From Monodelphis domestica (Eukaryota; Chordata; Mammalia; Didelphimorphia; Didelphidae): 64,000 nucleotides of DNA. Shown in pieces: positions 1-11,700 of the stretch. The stretch lies in contig NC_077227.1 of NCBI RefSeq assembly GCF_027887165.1, forward strand, positions 539,572,389 to 539,636,388, read 5' to 3'. The stretch's first letter is position 1; every line of letters begins with the position of its first letter. The position numbers and the translations under genes were made by a program. The notes beneath the pieces are model-generated. The model had not been told where the DNA came from. It ran no database searches and saw only the letters and a program-made list of their open reading frames with translations.

Positions 1-1119
1 AGGGAAAGAGTACATATTAGGAGGGTTTTAGCTACAAGCCAAATGGAAAGGGTTCCTTATGTTAGGGTGCAACAACAAAGCAGGTGATGCAACTTCCTTA
101 ATGACATTTCCTCTAATAAAATCTTGCTTGTTTCTGACACTGTACCATTCAGTAGTGCCAGGCTCTTGGGTGGTATGAACTCACAGTTGTTAGTAGTGCC
201 ACCTAGGAAACAGAAGCAATTACCATCTAGTGTGTATCCCCACAGAAGTTTACCTCCTTTTATGATGACTGAGGAGGCTGGGCTAGACTCAGGCCAGTGG
301 TCTGGAGGCTACTGCTGCTCCCAGGGTTCTTGGGCTGTGTTCATCAGTATCTTGGGGCTTGTGACCAATCTGCTGCCTCCATTTCAGAGTACCTTGTTGC
401 CTCAGCTAGGCTGCTTTACTTGTCCCATCAGTGGCAATTAATGGGAATGCCGGACTCTTTCCTGGCAGAGATTGCTTCCTCAATGAGGAAGATTAGAGAC
501 TAGTCCTTACAGAGGGTGTCAAGGATGGGCTGTGCTGCTATGCCCAGGGCCTTTGGACTGACTTGTTTGTCGGTAGCAATTAGGCAGAGGGGTCTGCTAA
601 TAGCAATGACAATGGTGGACCCCTTCTTCATAAGGAATGCTCCCCTCAGAGAAGTCTGCATCTAAATATATCTAAAAGTAGATGCAGTGGTCATGTCTCT
701 TGATATTATGTGGACATAAATTATCAATTACCTTCAGTATCTTCATATGACTTTCACTTCCTTATTCAGCAGTTCATCCCCTGACAAAATCCCTTATGCT
801 ACTTGTCCTGTATGGTTGGGTTTTTTTGCTATTTTGCAGCCTGCTCATGCCCACCACATGACTCTCCATTGCCCTTTGGATGAACTGTCAGTTTTAATTC
901 TTCAGACAGAATGGCATTTCATGACATGCAGCTGTGCACCATCACTGGAAGAATATTGATATTTAAAAGTTCGGCCTTTGTTTTGAAGGAAATGGGAGAG
1001 GAAGTAAACTCTAGTAACTCCCTGTTGTCTATAGTGTCAAATACAAAGTCCTCTGAGATTGAAAGCTCTTTGCAACATGGCTCCTTCCTTTCTTTCCAGT
1101 TTTTTCACTTTGCTCTCGC
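1..1119. other. Intergenic, nothing recognised
   Basis: No repeat, exon or conserved motif is recognised. The short open frames here are the length expected by chance in AT-rich DNA. In the human order the gene downstream of ID2 is KIDINS220, transcribed towards ID2, but none of its coding sequence is visible, so it would have to lie left of the window. Confidence 0.5.
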
Positions 1120-1425
1120 CCTCAGACCACAGTGACCAACTTGGCGCTCCATACCAGCACCCTCCGGTCTCCATCTCTTTTGTTCTCCTATGACTGGAAT
1201 ACCCTTCCTGCTCACTTCTGCCTTCTGGAATCATGGGCTACCTTCAGGACCAAGCTCAGGAGCCACCTTTTTTCATGAAGCCCTTTCAGGTCTCCCTAAC
1301 TTCTAGCAGACCCTCCTAAAAGTCGTGTATTTTTTATTGATTTTATGTCTATTGGTAGGTGTACATGTTATTTCCCCCATTTGAAGGTAGTAAGAACTAT
1401 CTTGTTATGTCTTTATCAGACAGAA
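1120..1425 (+). mobile_element. L2 LINE, 3' fragment
   Basis: The pyrimidine-rich strand reads like the end of L2 ORF2 and its 3' UTR: a CTGGAATACCCTTCCT-type stretch, an AGCTCAGGAGCCACCTT block and a CATGAAGCCCTTTCAGG block. The copy is ancient and 5' truncated. Confidence 0.65.
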
Positions 1426-1431
1426 GTGAAA

Positions 1432-1690
1432 TAGAGGCAGCCAGGTGGTACAGGATATAGAGGTCTGGAAGACTCAAATTCCAGTGTGACCTCAGACCTT
1501 TACTAGCTGTGTGACCCTGAGCAAGTCCTTTAATTTTGGTTTATCTTCGTTTCCTCATCTGGAAAATGGGGATAGTAGCACCTAGTTTGAAGAGTTGTTG
1601 CAGGGATCAAACGAGATAACAATTATAAAGTTCTTAACAATACCTGGCACATGGTAAGCACTAGATAATGTTAGCCATTTTTAGCTGTAG
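1432..1690 (+). mobile_element. MIR-type CORE-SINE
   Basis: A near complete tRNA-derived SINE. It shows the CAGCCAGGTGGTACAG head, CTAGCTGTGTGACCCTGAGC box, TTTCCTCATCTGGAAAATGG core and a GGCACATGGTAAGCACTA tail. These blocks are in the order known for MIR/MAR elements. Confidence 0.8.
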
Positions 1691-2403
1691 TGGTATTATC
1701 ATTGCTGATCCCAGTGCCTTGTAAATAACAAACATTGAAATTGTATAGCAAACATTGTAGATTGATTGACAGAGGCATTAAAAGGATTGCTACTTCTCAC
1801 ATGCAATCTTGAACATTAACCACTTCCTTGTCATTTCTAGTTCTGGTTCATTGTTAATCTGCAATGACTCTGCAAACCAGCTGTATAGGTTGTCTATATA
1901 ATTATCACAAACCTACCAGCAGCAAACCTTGGAAAATTCACAAGTGCAACCAGCTTGAATAAGTTAAAATATAGTTGGGAAATGTAAAATACACAAAAAT
2001 TCAGTATGATATAGAAAATATTAATTTGAGATTTTCTAAGTCAGTATGCTACTGATATTTCTGTTTGAGTTTGACACCACTGGAACTCTGGACAATAGAT
2101 ACTGCTGGTCTACCTGCATTTTCCTGAGTGTATTCTTGGGTCATACTCTTGAATGATTATGGATCTAATTTAGGAGACTGTGCAGTGTTACAGGGTTCAT
2201 TCAGTCAGCACAATATTATTTGCAAGCATGAACGTTTGGGTAACATTTCTGGATAACCCATTTTTCATTTGGACTCTACATTCCTTCATAGGAGAGCTAA
2301 CCATGTTTCTTGGCCTTATATCACCATCTTTTATACCTTGCTTGATATACTAATTAGAGAGTTGTTTTTATTTCTCATTTCATCTTTTAAAATACCATAT
2401 ATG
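1691..2403. other. Intergenic, nothing recognised
   Basis: AT-rich sequence without a long reading frame, repeat signature or splice-site pair that I can support. Confidence 0.5.
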
Positions 2404-2618
2404 TGGGGCAGCTGAGTGGCTCCATGGATTGAGAGCCAGGCCTAGAGATGGAAGGTCCTAGGTTCAATTTTGACTTCAGACACTTCCCAGCTATGTGACC
2501 CTGGGCAAGTCTCTTAACCCCCATTGCCTAACCCTTACTGCTCTTCTGCCTTAAATCAATACAGAGTATTGATTCCAAAATGGAAGGTAAGGGTTTTTTA
2601 AATAAATACATAAATAAA
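2404..2618 (+). mobile_element. Marsupial tRNA-derived SINE (SINE1 type)
   Basis: It starts GGGGCAGCTGAGTGGCTCC, carries the TGTGACCCTGGGCAAGTC box and ends with the TTGATTCCAAAATGGAAGG block and an A-rich tail. The same plan recurs at 21300, 22430, 25838 and 42776. All blocks are in order, so the copy is nearly full length. Confidence 0.85.
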
Positions 2619-2654
2619 ATACTATGTATGGTTTTTTTATCTGTTAAAGTTTTT

Positions 2655-3010
2655 AAAATTAATTTTATTTTTTAGATCTTCATTTTCTTCCTCTTATAAC
2701 TTCCCTTTGTCCCATTGGAGAAAGCAAGAAAAACAAACCTCCTGTTACAAACACATATGGCCAAGTGAGACAAATTCTCACATTGGCCAGATTAAAAAAA
2801 AAAAAGTTTCATTATGTACTCTGAGACCATCACCTCTCCATTAGAAGGGGGACAGCATGATTCTTCTTGTGTCCTCTGCAATTGTGATTGGTCATTGTGT
2901 TGATTAGAGTTCCCAAGTCAGAAACTTCATATAATTTTGACATGTATAAGAAACACCTTTAAGTTGAGGTTTTATGCTAAAAATTACCACATACTTTTTA
3001 ATAGAAAACA
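2655..3010 (-). mobile_element. Older L1, 3' UTR fragment
   Basis: Blocks such as GTCCCATTGGAGAAAGCAAG and a CATCACCTCTCCATTAGAAG-like stretch match the reverse strand of the 3' end of an older marsupial L1, as also seen near 30180-30380. It is 5' truncated. Confidence 0.55.
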
Positions 3011-4318
3011 TACAATAAAGTATAGTGAGATCTTAGATTCTTTATACCTTTTCAGTCACTTCTGTGACTATTAGAATATGGTATCTGTAAGTCTACTATT
3101 CCTTTTCTGTATTTTCATTAAATATTCTCTTAGTATGTATATAGAATATTCTCAAAGATTTTTAATTTTTAATGAATGGAAAAATAGATGTTGATATTTA
3201 TGTTTTCTCAATTCCTCTTGCTTAGTAATAAATATATCATTCCTCTCTCCCACCACAAGCAGTTGTTATCCTCTGTTTCAGATATCCAGCAGATTGTTCC
3301 CTCAGTGGCCTCAAAATTATGTTGACTCCAGCATGAACTTCTTCCATAAATACTTGATCTAGTCCAGTTGCTCTTAGCATGTTTACTTTTTCCTAATATC
3401 CTTTCTACCTCTTCATTCAGCAATTGAGAGACTCTGATGTTAGAGTTCATTGTGGGAGCTCCCTTGTGATTGATAGCTAAAAATATTTGTTATAGAAATC
3501 TTAAGGTTTTTTTGGTTTTTACTTAAGTCTGTCTCTCACTAAGCTTTCAGTAACTTGTTTACCTTCTGTATACCCCCAACACACATGCAGTGATATGGTT
3601 TTTAGTCTTTAAATATTCTTAGGAAATGGTGATAATCTTGTATTAATGTCTGTTTTTTAATCAATGTACATCTTCCACTTTAAAAAAATCAGTACATAAT
3701 GGAGATTTTCAGGGATAGTTCCTTTGCAAAAAAAAAAAAAAACAAGAAATAAACTATCTTTAATGACAGAAGAAAAAATATGTATGTTGGGCTGGGACCA
3801 TTATCCATTTCATAATAAAGAACTTATCATCAAATCTCCAAAATTAAAAAAAAAACCAGAAAACAAACAGCTGTAAAAATATGTTTGCACATTAAAAAAA
3901 AATGTGGCCTAGCCACATCTCAGGTGGAATAATTCTACTTTATAGGCTATTGAACATCCCAGGATCTCAATTCCCTCATTTCAGAAATGAGGATTTTTAG
4001 AGAAAGGTATCATCCCCTCCTTCCTCAAGTTTCCTCTTCTAATAAAACTCCCGAATTTCTTCAGTCATTCTTCACATAATATGGTTTCCAGACTTTTCAG
4101 GACCCAGATAAACCTTTTTTAGATTTATTTCAGTTTCTCTGTGCCCCTCTAAAAATATGGCAGTTAGAAGTAAATACATTTCTCTTGATGTAGTCTGCCT
4201 AGAGATAAATGTTTTTATAGTATGAACTTTTGGAGTAGTCTTTCCATGGACTACTTTTTAGTACTTGGTCACCTCAAAGCCCTGAATCCCATTCATTTGG
4301 ACTGTTAAACCAGGCAGT
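3011..4318. other. Intergenic with one possible RTE fragment
   Basis: Apart from the possible RTE piece at 3208-3450, I see only AT-rich unique sequence and short A runs (for example near 3730 and 3850). Confidence 0.45.
3208..3450 (-). pseudogene. Possible RTE-clade reverse transcriptase fragment
   Basis: An 80-codon frame reads LNEEVERILGKSKHAK near its start. With a one-base shift the next part becomes an ATGLDQ-like motif, which resembles the NGKAPGxDGIP region before the catalytic part of RTE-clade reverse transcriptases. A WER...LLLSK stretch further on could correspond to the WK..ILL.KKG block. If right, this is a short, frame-shifted remnant of an RTE element, the family that moved the RTE-tailed marsupial SINEs. 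The similarity is weak and judged from memory. Confidence 0.35.
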
Positions 4319-4703
4319 TCTCTTCCATTTTTTTTTCATTTTTAATTATCTTTATTTTCTAATGGATACCTTTTCTTTTTTTTCCACTTTAAACATTATT
4401 TTATTTGGTCATTTCCAAACATTATTCATTGGAAACAAAGATCATTTTCTTCCCCCCCCCCCCACCTCTCCCATAGCCGACGCACGATTCCACTGGGTAT
4501 CACATGTGTTCTTGGTTTGAACCCATTTCCATGTTGTTGGTATTTGCATTAGAGTGTTCATTTAGAGTCTCTCCTCAGTCATACCCCTCCCCCCCCATCA
4601 AGCAGTTGCTTTTCCTCGGTGTTTTTACTCCCATAGTTTATCCACTGCTTGTGGATAGTGTTTTTTAGATCCTTGCAGATTGTTCAGGGACACTGCATTG
4701 ACA

Positions 4704-7700
4704 CTAATGGAGAAGTCCATTACCTTTGATTGTACCACAGTGTATCAGTCTCTGTGTATATAATGTTTTCCTGGTTCTGCTCCTTTCGCTCTGCATCACT
4801 TCTTGGAGGTTGTTCCAGTCTCCATGTAATTCCTCTACTTTATTATTCCTTTTAGCACAATAGTATTCCATCACCAACATATACCACAATTTGTTCAGCC
4901 ATTCCCCAATTGAAGGGCATCCCCTCATTTTCCAATTTTTGGCCACCACAAAGAGCGCAGCTATGAATATTCTTGTACAAGTCTTTTTCCTTATTATCTC
5001 TTTGGGGTACAAACCCAGCAGTGCTATGGCTGGATCAAAGGGTAGATATTCTTTGGTCGCCCTTTGGGCATAGTTCCAAATTGCCCTCCAGAATGGTTGG
5101 ATCAATTCACAACTCCACCAGCAATGAATTAATTTCCCTACTTTGCCACATCCCCTCCAGCATTCGTTACTTTCCATAGCTGTCATGTTAGCCAGTCTGC
5201 TAGGTGTGAGGTGATACCTCAGAGTTGTTTTGATTTGCATCTCTCTGATTATAAGAGATGTAGAGCACTTTTTCATGTGCTTATTAATAGTTTTGATTTC
5301 TTTGGCTGAGAACTACCTGCTCGTGTCCCTTGCCCATTTATCAATTGGAGAATGGCTTGATTTTTTTTGTACAATTGATTTAGCTCTTTGTAAATTTGAG
5401 TAATTAGACCTTTGTCAGAGGTTTTTATGAAGATTGTTTCCCAATTTGTTGCTTCCCTTCTGATTTTAGTTACATTGATTTTGTTTGTACAAAAACTTTT
5501 TAATTTGATGTATTCCAGATTATTGATTTTACATTTTGTGACTCTAAGTCTTGCTTGGTTTTAAAGTCTTTCCCTTCCAAAAGGTCTGACATGTATACTA
5601 TTCTGTGTTCGCCTAATTTTCTTATAGTTTCCTTCTTTATGTTCAAGTCATTCGCCCATTCTGAGATTATCTTGGTGTAGGGTGTGAGGTGTTGTCTGAA
5701 CCTGATCTTTCCCACACTGTCCTCCAATTTTCCCAGCAGTTTTTATGAAAGAGTGGATTTTTGTCCCAAAAGCTGGGATCTTTGGGTTTATCGTATACTG
5801 TCTTGCTGAGGTCGCTTGCCCCAAGTCTATTCCTTTCTGTCTTTTAGCCAGTACCAAATTGTTTTGATGACCGCTCCTTTATAATATAGTCTGAGATCTG
5901 GGACTGCAAGGCCCCATTCCTTTGTATTTTTTTTTTCATTATTTCCCTGGATATCCGTGATCTTTTGTTCTTCCAAATGAACTTTGTTATGGTTTTTTCT
6001 AAATCAGTAAAAAAATTTTTTGGAAGTTCCATGGGTATGACACTAAATAGATAGATGAGTTTGGGTAGGATGGTCATTTTTATTATACTGGCTCGTCCTA
6101 CCCATGAGCAGTTAATGTTTTTCCAATTCTTCAAGTCTAGTTTTAGTTGTGTGGAGACTGTTTTGTAGTTGTGTTCATAAAGTTCCTATGTTTGTCTTGG
6201 GAGATAGATTCCTAAGTATTTTATTTTGTCTAAGGTAATTTTGAATGGGATTTCTCTTTCTAGTTCTTGCTGCTGAGCTGTGTTGGAATTATTTAGAAAT
6301 GCTGATGACTTATGTGGGTTTGTTTTGTATCCTGCAACTTTGCTAAAGTTGTTATTTATTTCGATTAGCTTTTTGGTTGAATCTCTAGGATTCTTTAAGT
6401 AGACCATCATGTCATCCGCAAAGAGTGATAACTTGGTCTCCTCCTTGCCTATTTTAATGCCTTCAATTTCTTTTTCTTCTCTAATTGCTACGCCTAGTGT
6501 TTCTAGTACAATATCATATAATAAAGATGATAATGGGCATCCTTGTTTCACTCCTGATCTTAATGGGAATGCATCTAGTTTATTCCCATTGCAGATGATA
6601 TTAGTTGATGGTTTTAGATATATACTGTTTATTATTTTTAGGAACGACCCTTCTATTCCTATGCTTTCTAGTGTTTTTAATAGGAATGGGTGTTGTATTT
6701 TATCAAAGGCTTTTTCTGCATCTGTTGAAATAATCATGTGATTTTTGTTGGTTTGCTTGTTGATGTGGTCAATTATGTGGATGGTTTTCCTAATATTGAA
6801 CCAGCCCTGTATCCCTGGTATAAATCCTACTTGATCATGGTGAATGACTCTTCTGATCACTTGCTGGAGTCTTTTTGCTAGTATTCTATTTAAGATTTTT
6901 GCACCTATATTCATTAGGGAGATTGGTCTATAATTTTCTTTCTCTGTTTTTGGCCTGCCTGGCTTTGGAATTAGTACCATGTTTGTGTCATAAAAGGAAT
7001 TTGGTAGAACTCCCTCTTTGCTTATTATGTCAAATAGTTTGTATAGTATTGGGGTGAGTTGTTCTTTGAATGTTTGATAGAATTCACTGGTGAATCCATC
7101 AGGCCCTGGGGATTTTTTCTTAGGAAGTTCTTTGATGGCCTGTTGGATTTCTTTTTCTGATATGGCATTATTTAAGAAATCTATTTCTTCTTCTGTTAGT
7201 CTAGGCAATTTATATTTTTGTAAATATTCATCCATATCACCTAGGTTGGTATATTTATTGCCATATAGTTGGGCAAAGTAGTTTTTAATGATTGCCTTAA
7301 TTTCCTCTTCATTGGAGGTGAGGTCCTCCTTTTCATCCTTGATGCTGTTAATTTGCCTTTTTTCTTTCCTTTTTTAAATTAGATTGACCAGTACTTTTGT
7401 CTATTTTGTCTGTTTTTTTCAAAGTACCAGCTTCTCGTCTTGTTTATTAACTCAATAGTTCTATCACTTTCGATTTTATTAATTTCTCCCTTAATTTTTA
7501 GGATCTCTAGTTTGGTTTTCTTCTGGGGGTTTTTAATTTGTTCATTTCCAATTCATTGATCTCTGCCCTCCCTAATTTGTTAATATATGCACTCATGGAT
7601 ATGAATTTTCCTCTAAGTACTGCTTTGGCTGCATCCCATAAGGTTTGAAAGGATATCTCATCAGTGTCATTTTCCTCAATGAAATTATTAATTGTTTCTA

Positions 7701-8496
7701 TGATTTCTTCTCTAACTAACCGATTTTGGAGTATCATATTATTTAATTTCCAATTAATTTTTGATTTGGCTCTCCATGTATCCTTTCCGATCAATATTTT
7801 TATTGCTTTGTGATCTGAAAAGGTTGCATTTATTATTTTTGCTTTTCTGCATTTGAGTGCCATGTTTCTGTGACCTAGTGTATGATCTCTTTTTGTGAAT
7901 GTGACATGTGGTACTGAGAAGAAGGTGTATTCCTTTTTGTCCCTATTTATTATTTTCCATATATCTATTAACTCTAATTTTTCTAAGATTTCATTCACCT
8001 CTTTTACGTCTTTCTTATTTATTTTTTGGTTTGATTTATCTAAATTTGATACTGGTTGGTTCAAGTCTCCCACTAATATGGTTTTACTGTCTATTTCCTC
8101 CTTCGATTCTCCTAGTTTCTCCATTAAAAATTAGGATGCTATACCATTTGGTGCATACATGTTGATTAGTGATATTTCCTCATTGTCTATACTCCCTTTT
8201 AACAGAATATATTTACCTTCCCTATCCCTTTTGATCAGGTCTATTTTTGCTTTGGCTTTGTCAGATATCATGATTGCAACTCCTGCCTTCTTTCTATCAG
8301 TTGAGGCCCAGAAGGTCTTACTCCATCCTTTAATTCTAACCTTGTGAGTATCAACCCGCCTCATATGTGTTTCTTGAAGACAACAAATGGTAGGGTTTTG
8401 GGTTCTAATCCAATCTGCTATTTGTCTACGGTTTATGGGTGAGTTCATCCCATTCACGTTCAAAGTTATGATTGTCACTTGTGGATTCCCTGGCAT
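4704..8496 (-). pseudogene. L1 ORF2 (endonuclease-reverse transcriptase), multiply broken
   Basis: ORF2 protein nicks target DNA and reverse-transcribes L1 RNA at the nick. Pieces are seen in order. The endonuclease (8496-7507) shows LNVNGMNSPINRRQ, the catalytic CLQETH and a later FSDHKAIKIL. It contains one in-frame stop at 8131-8133. A frame change follows near 7370-7500. The reverse transcriptase (7235-6186) has [17 protein letters not shown] and the catalytic [10 protein letters not shown] stop at 6186 is followed in the same frame by 6134-5844, then further frame changes at about 5850, 5730 and between 5500 and 5280. The C-terminal piece (5276-4704) has the C-X3-C-X7-H-X4-C zinc knuckle, from CWRGCG to HCWWSC. 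At least two stops and three frameshifts make it non-functional. Confidence 0.92.
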
Positions 8497-9233
8497 TTTG
8501 ATATCGTCCCCTAGTTCTGACTTTTCTTCTTTAGCTATATCCTTTTGAACCAGTGATTTAATTTAGGACAGTCCCCCTAGTCCCCTCCCTTGATATGCTT
8601 CCCTTTCTAGCCCCTCCCCTTTAATGCTCCCTTCCCCTCCCCCCTCTCCTTCCCTCCCTTTTTATACTCCCTCCCTTAATTTTCCTTTCTTTCTTACCCT
8701 ATTGGATAAGATAGAATTCAGGATCCCACTGGATCTAGATTTTCTTCCCTCTCAGATTTGATTTCACTGAGAGTAAGGTTTAAGTAATTCCACTTCACAC
8801 TCTCTTCCTCTCCTTCTCATATGAGAGTTCTTCCCCTCCCCTTCCCATGTGTATTTTTGTATGGGAAAGATTATTCTATTTAGTCCCCCCCCCCATTTCT
8901 TGAAGTAAATGTTAGTATTATCGACTATTCCCCCTTCCCTTTTTCTTTCTTTGCTCCCCTTTCAACAAATCTTCTTGATGCCCCAATCTTTCCCTATGCA
9001 TGATTCTTCCAACTACTCTTATGATACATACAATTTTTGAGAGTTACACAATACATTTCCCCACATATTAATATATATAATTTGGTGTAAATGTAGTCCT
9101 TATATAAGAGAGTTTGACTTAAAGAAAAAGATAAGATTTATCTCCTTTTTCCTTTCTTTCATATTTACCTTTTCATGTTTCTCTTGCTTTCTGTGATTGG
9201 ATATCAAATTTTCCACTAAGTTCTGGTTTTTTC

Positions 9234-10157
9234 TTAGCAAATGCTTGGAAATCTTCTATTTTTGTTGAATGCCCATACTTTCCCCTGAAAGTATATAGTC
9301 AGTTTTGCTGGGTAGTTGATTCTTGGTTGGAGACCCAGCTCTCTTGCCTTTCTAAATATCATGTTCCATGCTTTGTGGTCTCTTAGTGTGTTAGTGGCTA
9401 AGTCCTGTGTGATCCTTATGGGAACCTCCCTATATCTGAAGCTCCTCTTCTTGGCTTCTTGTAGGATTTTCTCCTTTTCTTGGAAGCTCTTGAATTTGGC
9501 GATTACATTCCTGGGGGTTGTCTTTTGGGCATTTAGTATAGAGGGTGTTCTATGAACCCTTTCTATTTCTATTTTGCCCCCTTGCTCCAGAACATGTGGG
9601 CGATTTTCTTCCATAATCTCTTGTAGAATAGCATCAAGGTTTTTGTTTATCTCTGGTTTTTCGGGGAGACCAATAATTCTGAGGTTGTCTCTTTTTCCTC
9701 TGTTTTCCAAGTCTGTGACCTTTTCAGTGAGATATTTTATGTTTTCTTCTAATTCATTAATTTTTTGGCTTTGCTTTATTGATTATTGCTGTTTTGTAAT
9801 CTCACTGTCTTCCAGTTGCTTAATTCTGGTCGTTAGGGACTGGTTTTGCTTTTCAGCTTTGTCTGCCCTTCTATTAGATACTTCCAGCTCTTTCTCCAAT
9901 TGTGAAGTCTTGTCTATCAGACTGCTGATCTCTTTCTCCCATTTTTCTTTCCAGAAGGTTTCCGTCTTTTGGGTAAGCTCCAATTTGAGTACTTCCAGAG
10001 CTTGTGGATAATTTCCATTTTGTGAGGCATGTTTTGATTTTGTTTGGGTTTCTTCCTCTTTCTCTTCTTTTCCTTGGGTACTCCCGCCATAAAAGTTTTC
10101 AATAGTCACCTTTTTCCATTTCTTCCTGGAGGCTTGATTTTGGGCCATGTGAGCCAT
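9234..10157 (-). pseudogene. L1 ORF1 (RNA-binding chaperone), one in-frame stop
   Basis: In active L1s this protein coats the L1 RNA as a coiled-coil trimer. The first part (10157-9783) begins MAHMAQNQASRKKWKK and has heptad-like stretches rich in Glu, Lys and Leu (for example SQLEKELEVSNRRADKAEKQ), consistent with the coiled coil. The second part (to 9234) has the RRM-type domain starting RGKRDNLRIIGLPE and a C-terminal domain with FKSFQEKEKILQEAKK and LGLQPRINYPAKLT. Both parts share one reading frame. A single TAA at about 9783-9785 separates them, so one base change accounts for the break. Total span is about 308 codons, close to the usual size for the family. The start was chosen because it follows the 5' UTR and opens the coiled-coil part. 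Confidence 0.88.
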
Positions 10158-10785
10158 TCCTTTGGTGGTTTTATTCCCCTTTCCTTTTTGGTCTGGGGTC
10201 TGGCTGATATGAGTGGGTTTTCTGTGAATTTAGGTTGCCTCAGACTAGTTCTTCCCAGCCTCCAAGGTTTCTTAGAGTGCAGGCCTCTGTGCTCAGGCCA
10301 ACTGCCCAGGTGTTCTGCATGGCCTGCCCAGGTATTCAGCTCCTTCCAGTTGCTCAGAGCAACCGCCCCGGAGTTCAGCTCCGCAGCCCCCTGTGATCAG
10401 TGCAGGATTCTCCCGTGAAACCGCCCTGAGAGGTCGTTTCATAGCAGTCTTTAGATCCCAAGGACCCTGGTGTGCCCCCCCCCCCAGACAGAGATGCTCC
10501 TCACTCACTCGCTGTCCCAGTGAGCACTCTGATAGCTTACTCTGGTTTGGTGTGGGAGGTGGGGTGGGGGAAGGGTGGCTCAGTTCACATTTTTGTGCAA
10601 GCTTTTCCTCCTCCTTATAGTGTGGAAATGTTCAAACCCCACGTACCTTCGTTTCTGTGGGGTGCTGGAGAATCCATCCATTCTTCCAAAGGTGATTTTT
10701 ATGCTCTTTTGAGGTAGTCTATTTTGTTCGGTGCCGGTGAGAGGAAGCGAGTCGTGTCTAGATTGCAGCCATGTTTACCCAGAAG
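10158..10785 (-). promoter_or_regulatory. L1 5' UTR / internal promoter region
   Basis: This stretch lies between the 5' end of the element (reading CTTCTGGGTAAACATGGCTG) and the ORF1 start at 10157. It is more GC- and CpG-rich than the flanks and includes a C run near 10477. In L1 elements this position holds the internal RNA polymerase II promoter. That role is inferred from position only. Confidence 0.6.
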
Positions 10786-11358
10786 TCTCTTCCATTTTTT
10801 AACTTAAGTGAAGATATTTATATTTTTCCCTCTAAATTTTACCTTTTAGTCATTATTTTGTTGACCATCTTACTAACACTCTCAGCTTTGTTATTTGTAC
10901 ATCCTTTTCCTCTTTGGTTGCGTGTAATAACTCTTCTGCCTGAGTCCACTACAGATTTATGTTATCTAATTTCAACTGAGATCTTATTGCAACAAGGCAA
11001 TCCTTTGCTCTTTATTTGATTTTTTAGCCCACTCCATACAGAAGCTATTCCAAATCTTCTTGCCTCCCACTATCACCCCACCTTCTCAGAAGAGGACCTT
11101 GCTTCATATACTTTATTAAGAAAAGAGAGACCATTTACAACAAGCATCTTTTCCACTATTTTTCTTCTCTATGTTTAAAATCATTTAACAACTCTTCTCC
11201 TTTAATAAAGAAGTAGGCTTTCTCACTAAGACCATACCTTGTAGGCTCTCATACTCTGTGCCCCTCTCTTTCACCTTTAAAATCTATCCCTATCTATTGG
11301 CTTATTTCCTGCTATCTTCCTCACACCCAAGTCTTTCACTCTTTAAAAAACCCTTTCA

Positions 11359-11700
11359 ACTGATGCAGAGTGAAATGAGCAGAACCAAAAGAACATTGTA
11401 TAGAGAAAGTGAAACATTGTAGAACCCATCAAATGTAATGGGCTTTGCTACTAGTAGCAATGCAATGATTCAGGACAATCCAAAGGGACTTATGAGAAAG
11501 AATGCTATCCACATTGAGAGAAAGAACTGTGGGAGTCAAAATGCGGAAATGAACTATGGAAATAGGTATCAAGTTATAACATTTGTATGACCCAGTGGAA
11601 TTGCTTGTTGGTTTCAGGAAGGGTGAGGGAAAAGGGAAGGGAAAGAAAATGGATCATGTAAACATGGGAAAATATGTTTAAAATTTTAAAAATAAAATTA
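11359..11700 (+). mobile_element. L1 3' end inserted into the L2 copy
   Basis: It begins ACTGATGCAGAGTGAAATG, an L1 3' block, and ends ATTTTAAAAATAAAATTA, a poly(A)-signal region. The flanks AAAAAACCCTTTCA (11345-11358) and AAAAAACCCCTTTCA (11700-11714) form a target duplication. The L2 reading resumes after it. It is strongly 5' truncated. Confidence 0.82.

Larger units (their letters stand above)
4319..10800 (-). mobile_element. Full-length L1 retrotransposon, inactivated
   Basis: The element proper runs from its 5' end at 10785 to a poly(A) seen as T runs near 4371-4383 and 4328-4336. A perfect 15-bp duplication, TCTCTTCCATTTTTT, lies at 4319-4333 and 10786-10800. Order on the minus strand: 5' UTR (10785-10158), ORF1 (10157-9234), spacer (about 9233-8497), ORF2 (8496 to about 4704) and a 3' UTR with a G-rich tract. 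Both reading frames are broken, so it cannot move by itself. The clean duplication and intact layout suggest a fairly young marsupial L1. It also carries about 34 bp of non-L1 sequence between two A runs at the 3' end. Confidence 0.93.

Noticed and set aside
1..4318. KIDINS220 exons, expected downstream of ID2 from the human order
   Set aside because: No ankyrin, KAP-NTPase or C-terminal coding sequence is visible anywhere in the window.
6409..8347. Plus-strand frames across the L1
   Set aside because: They are the opposite strand of L1 ORF2.
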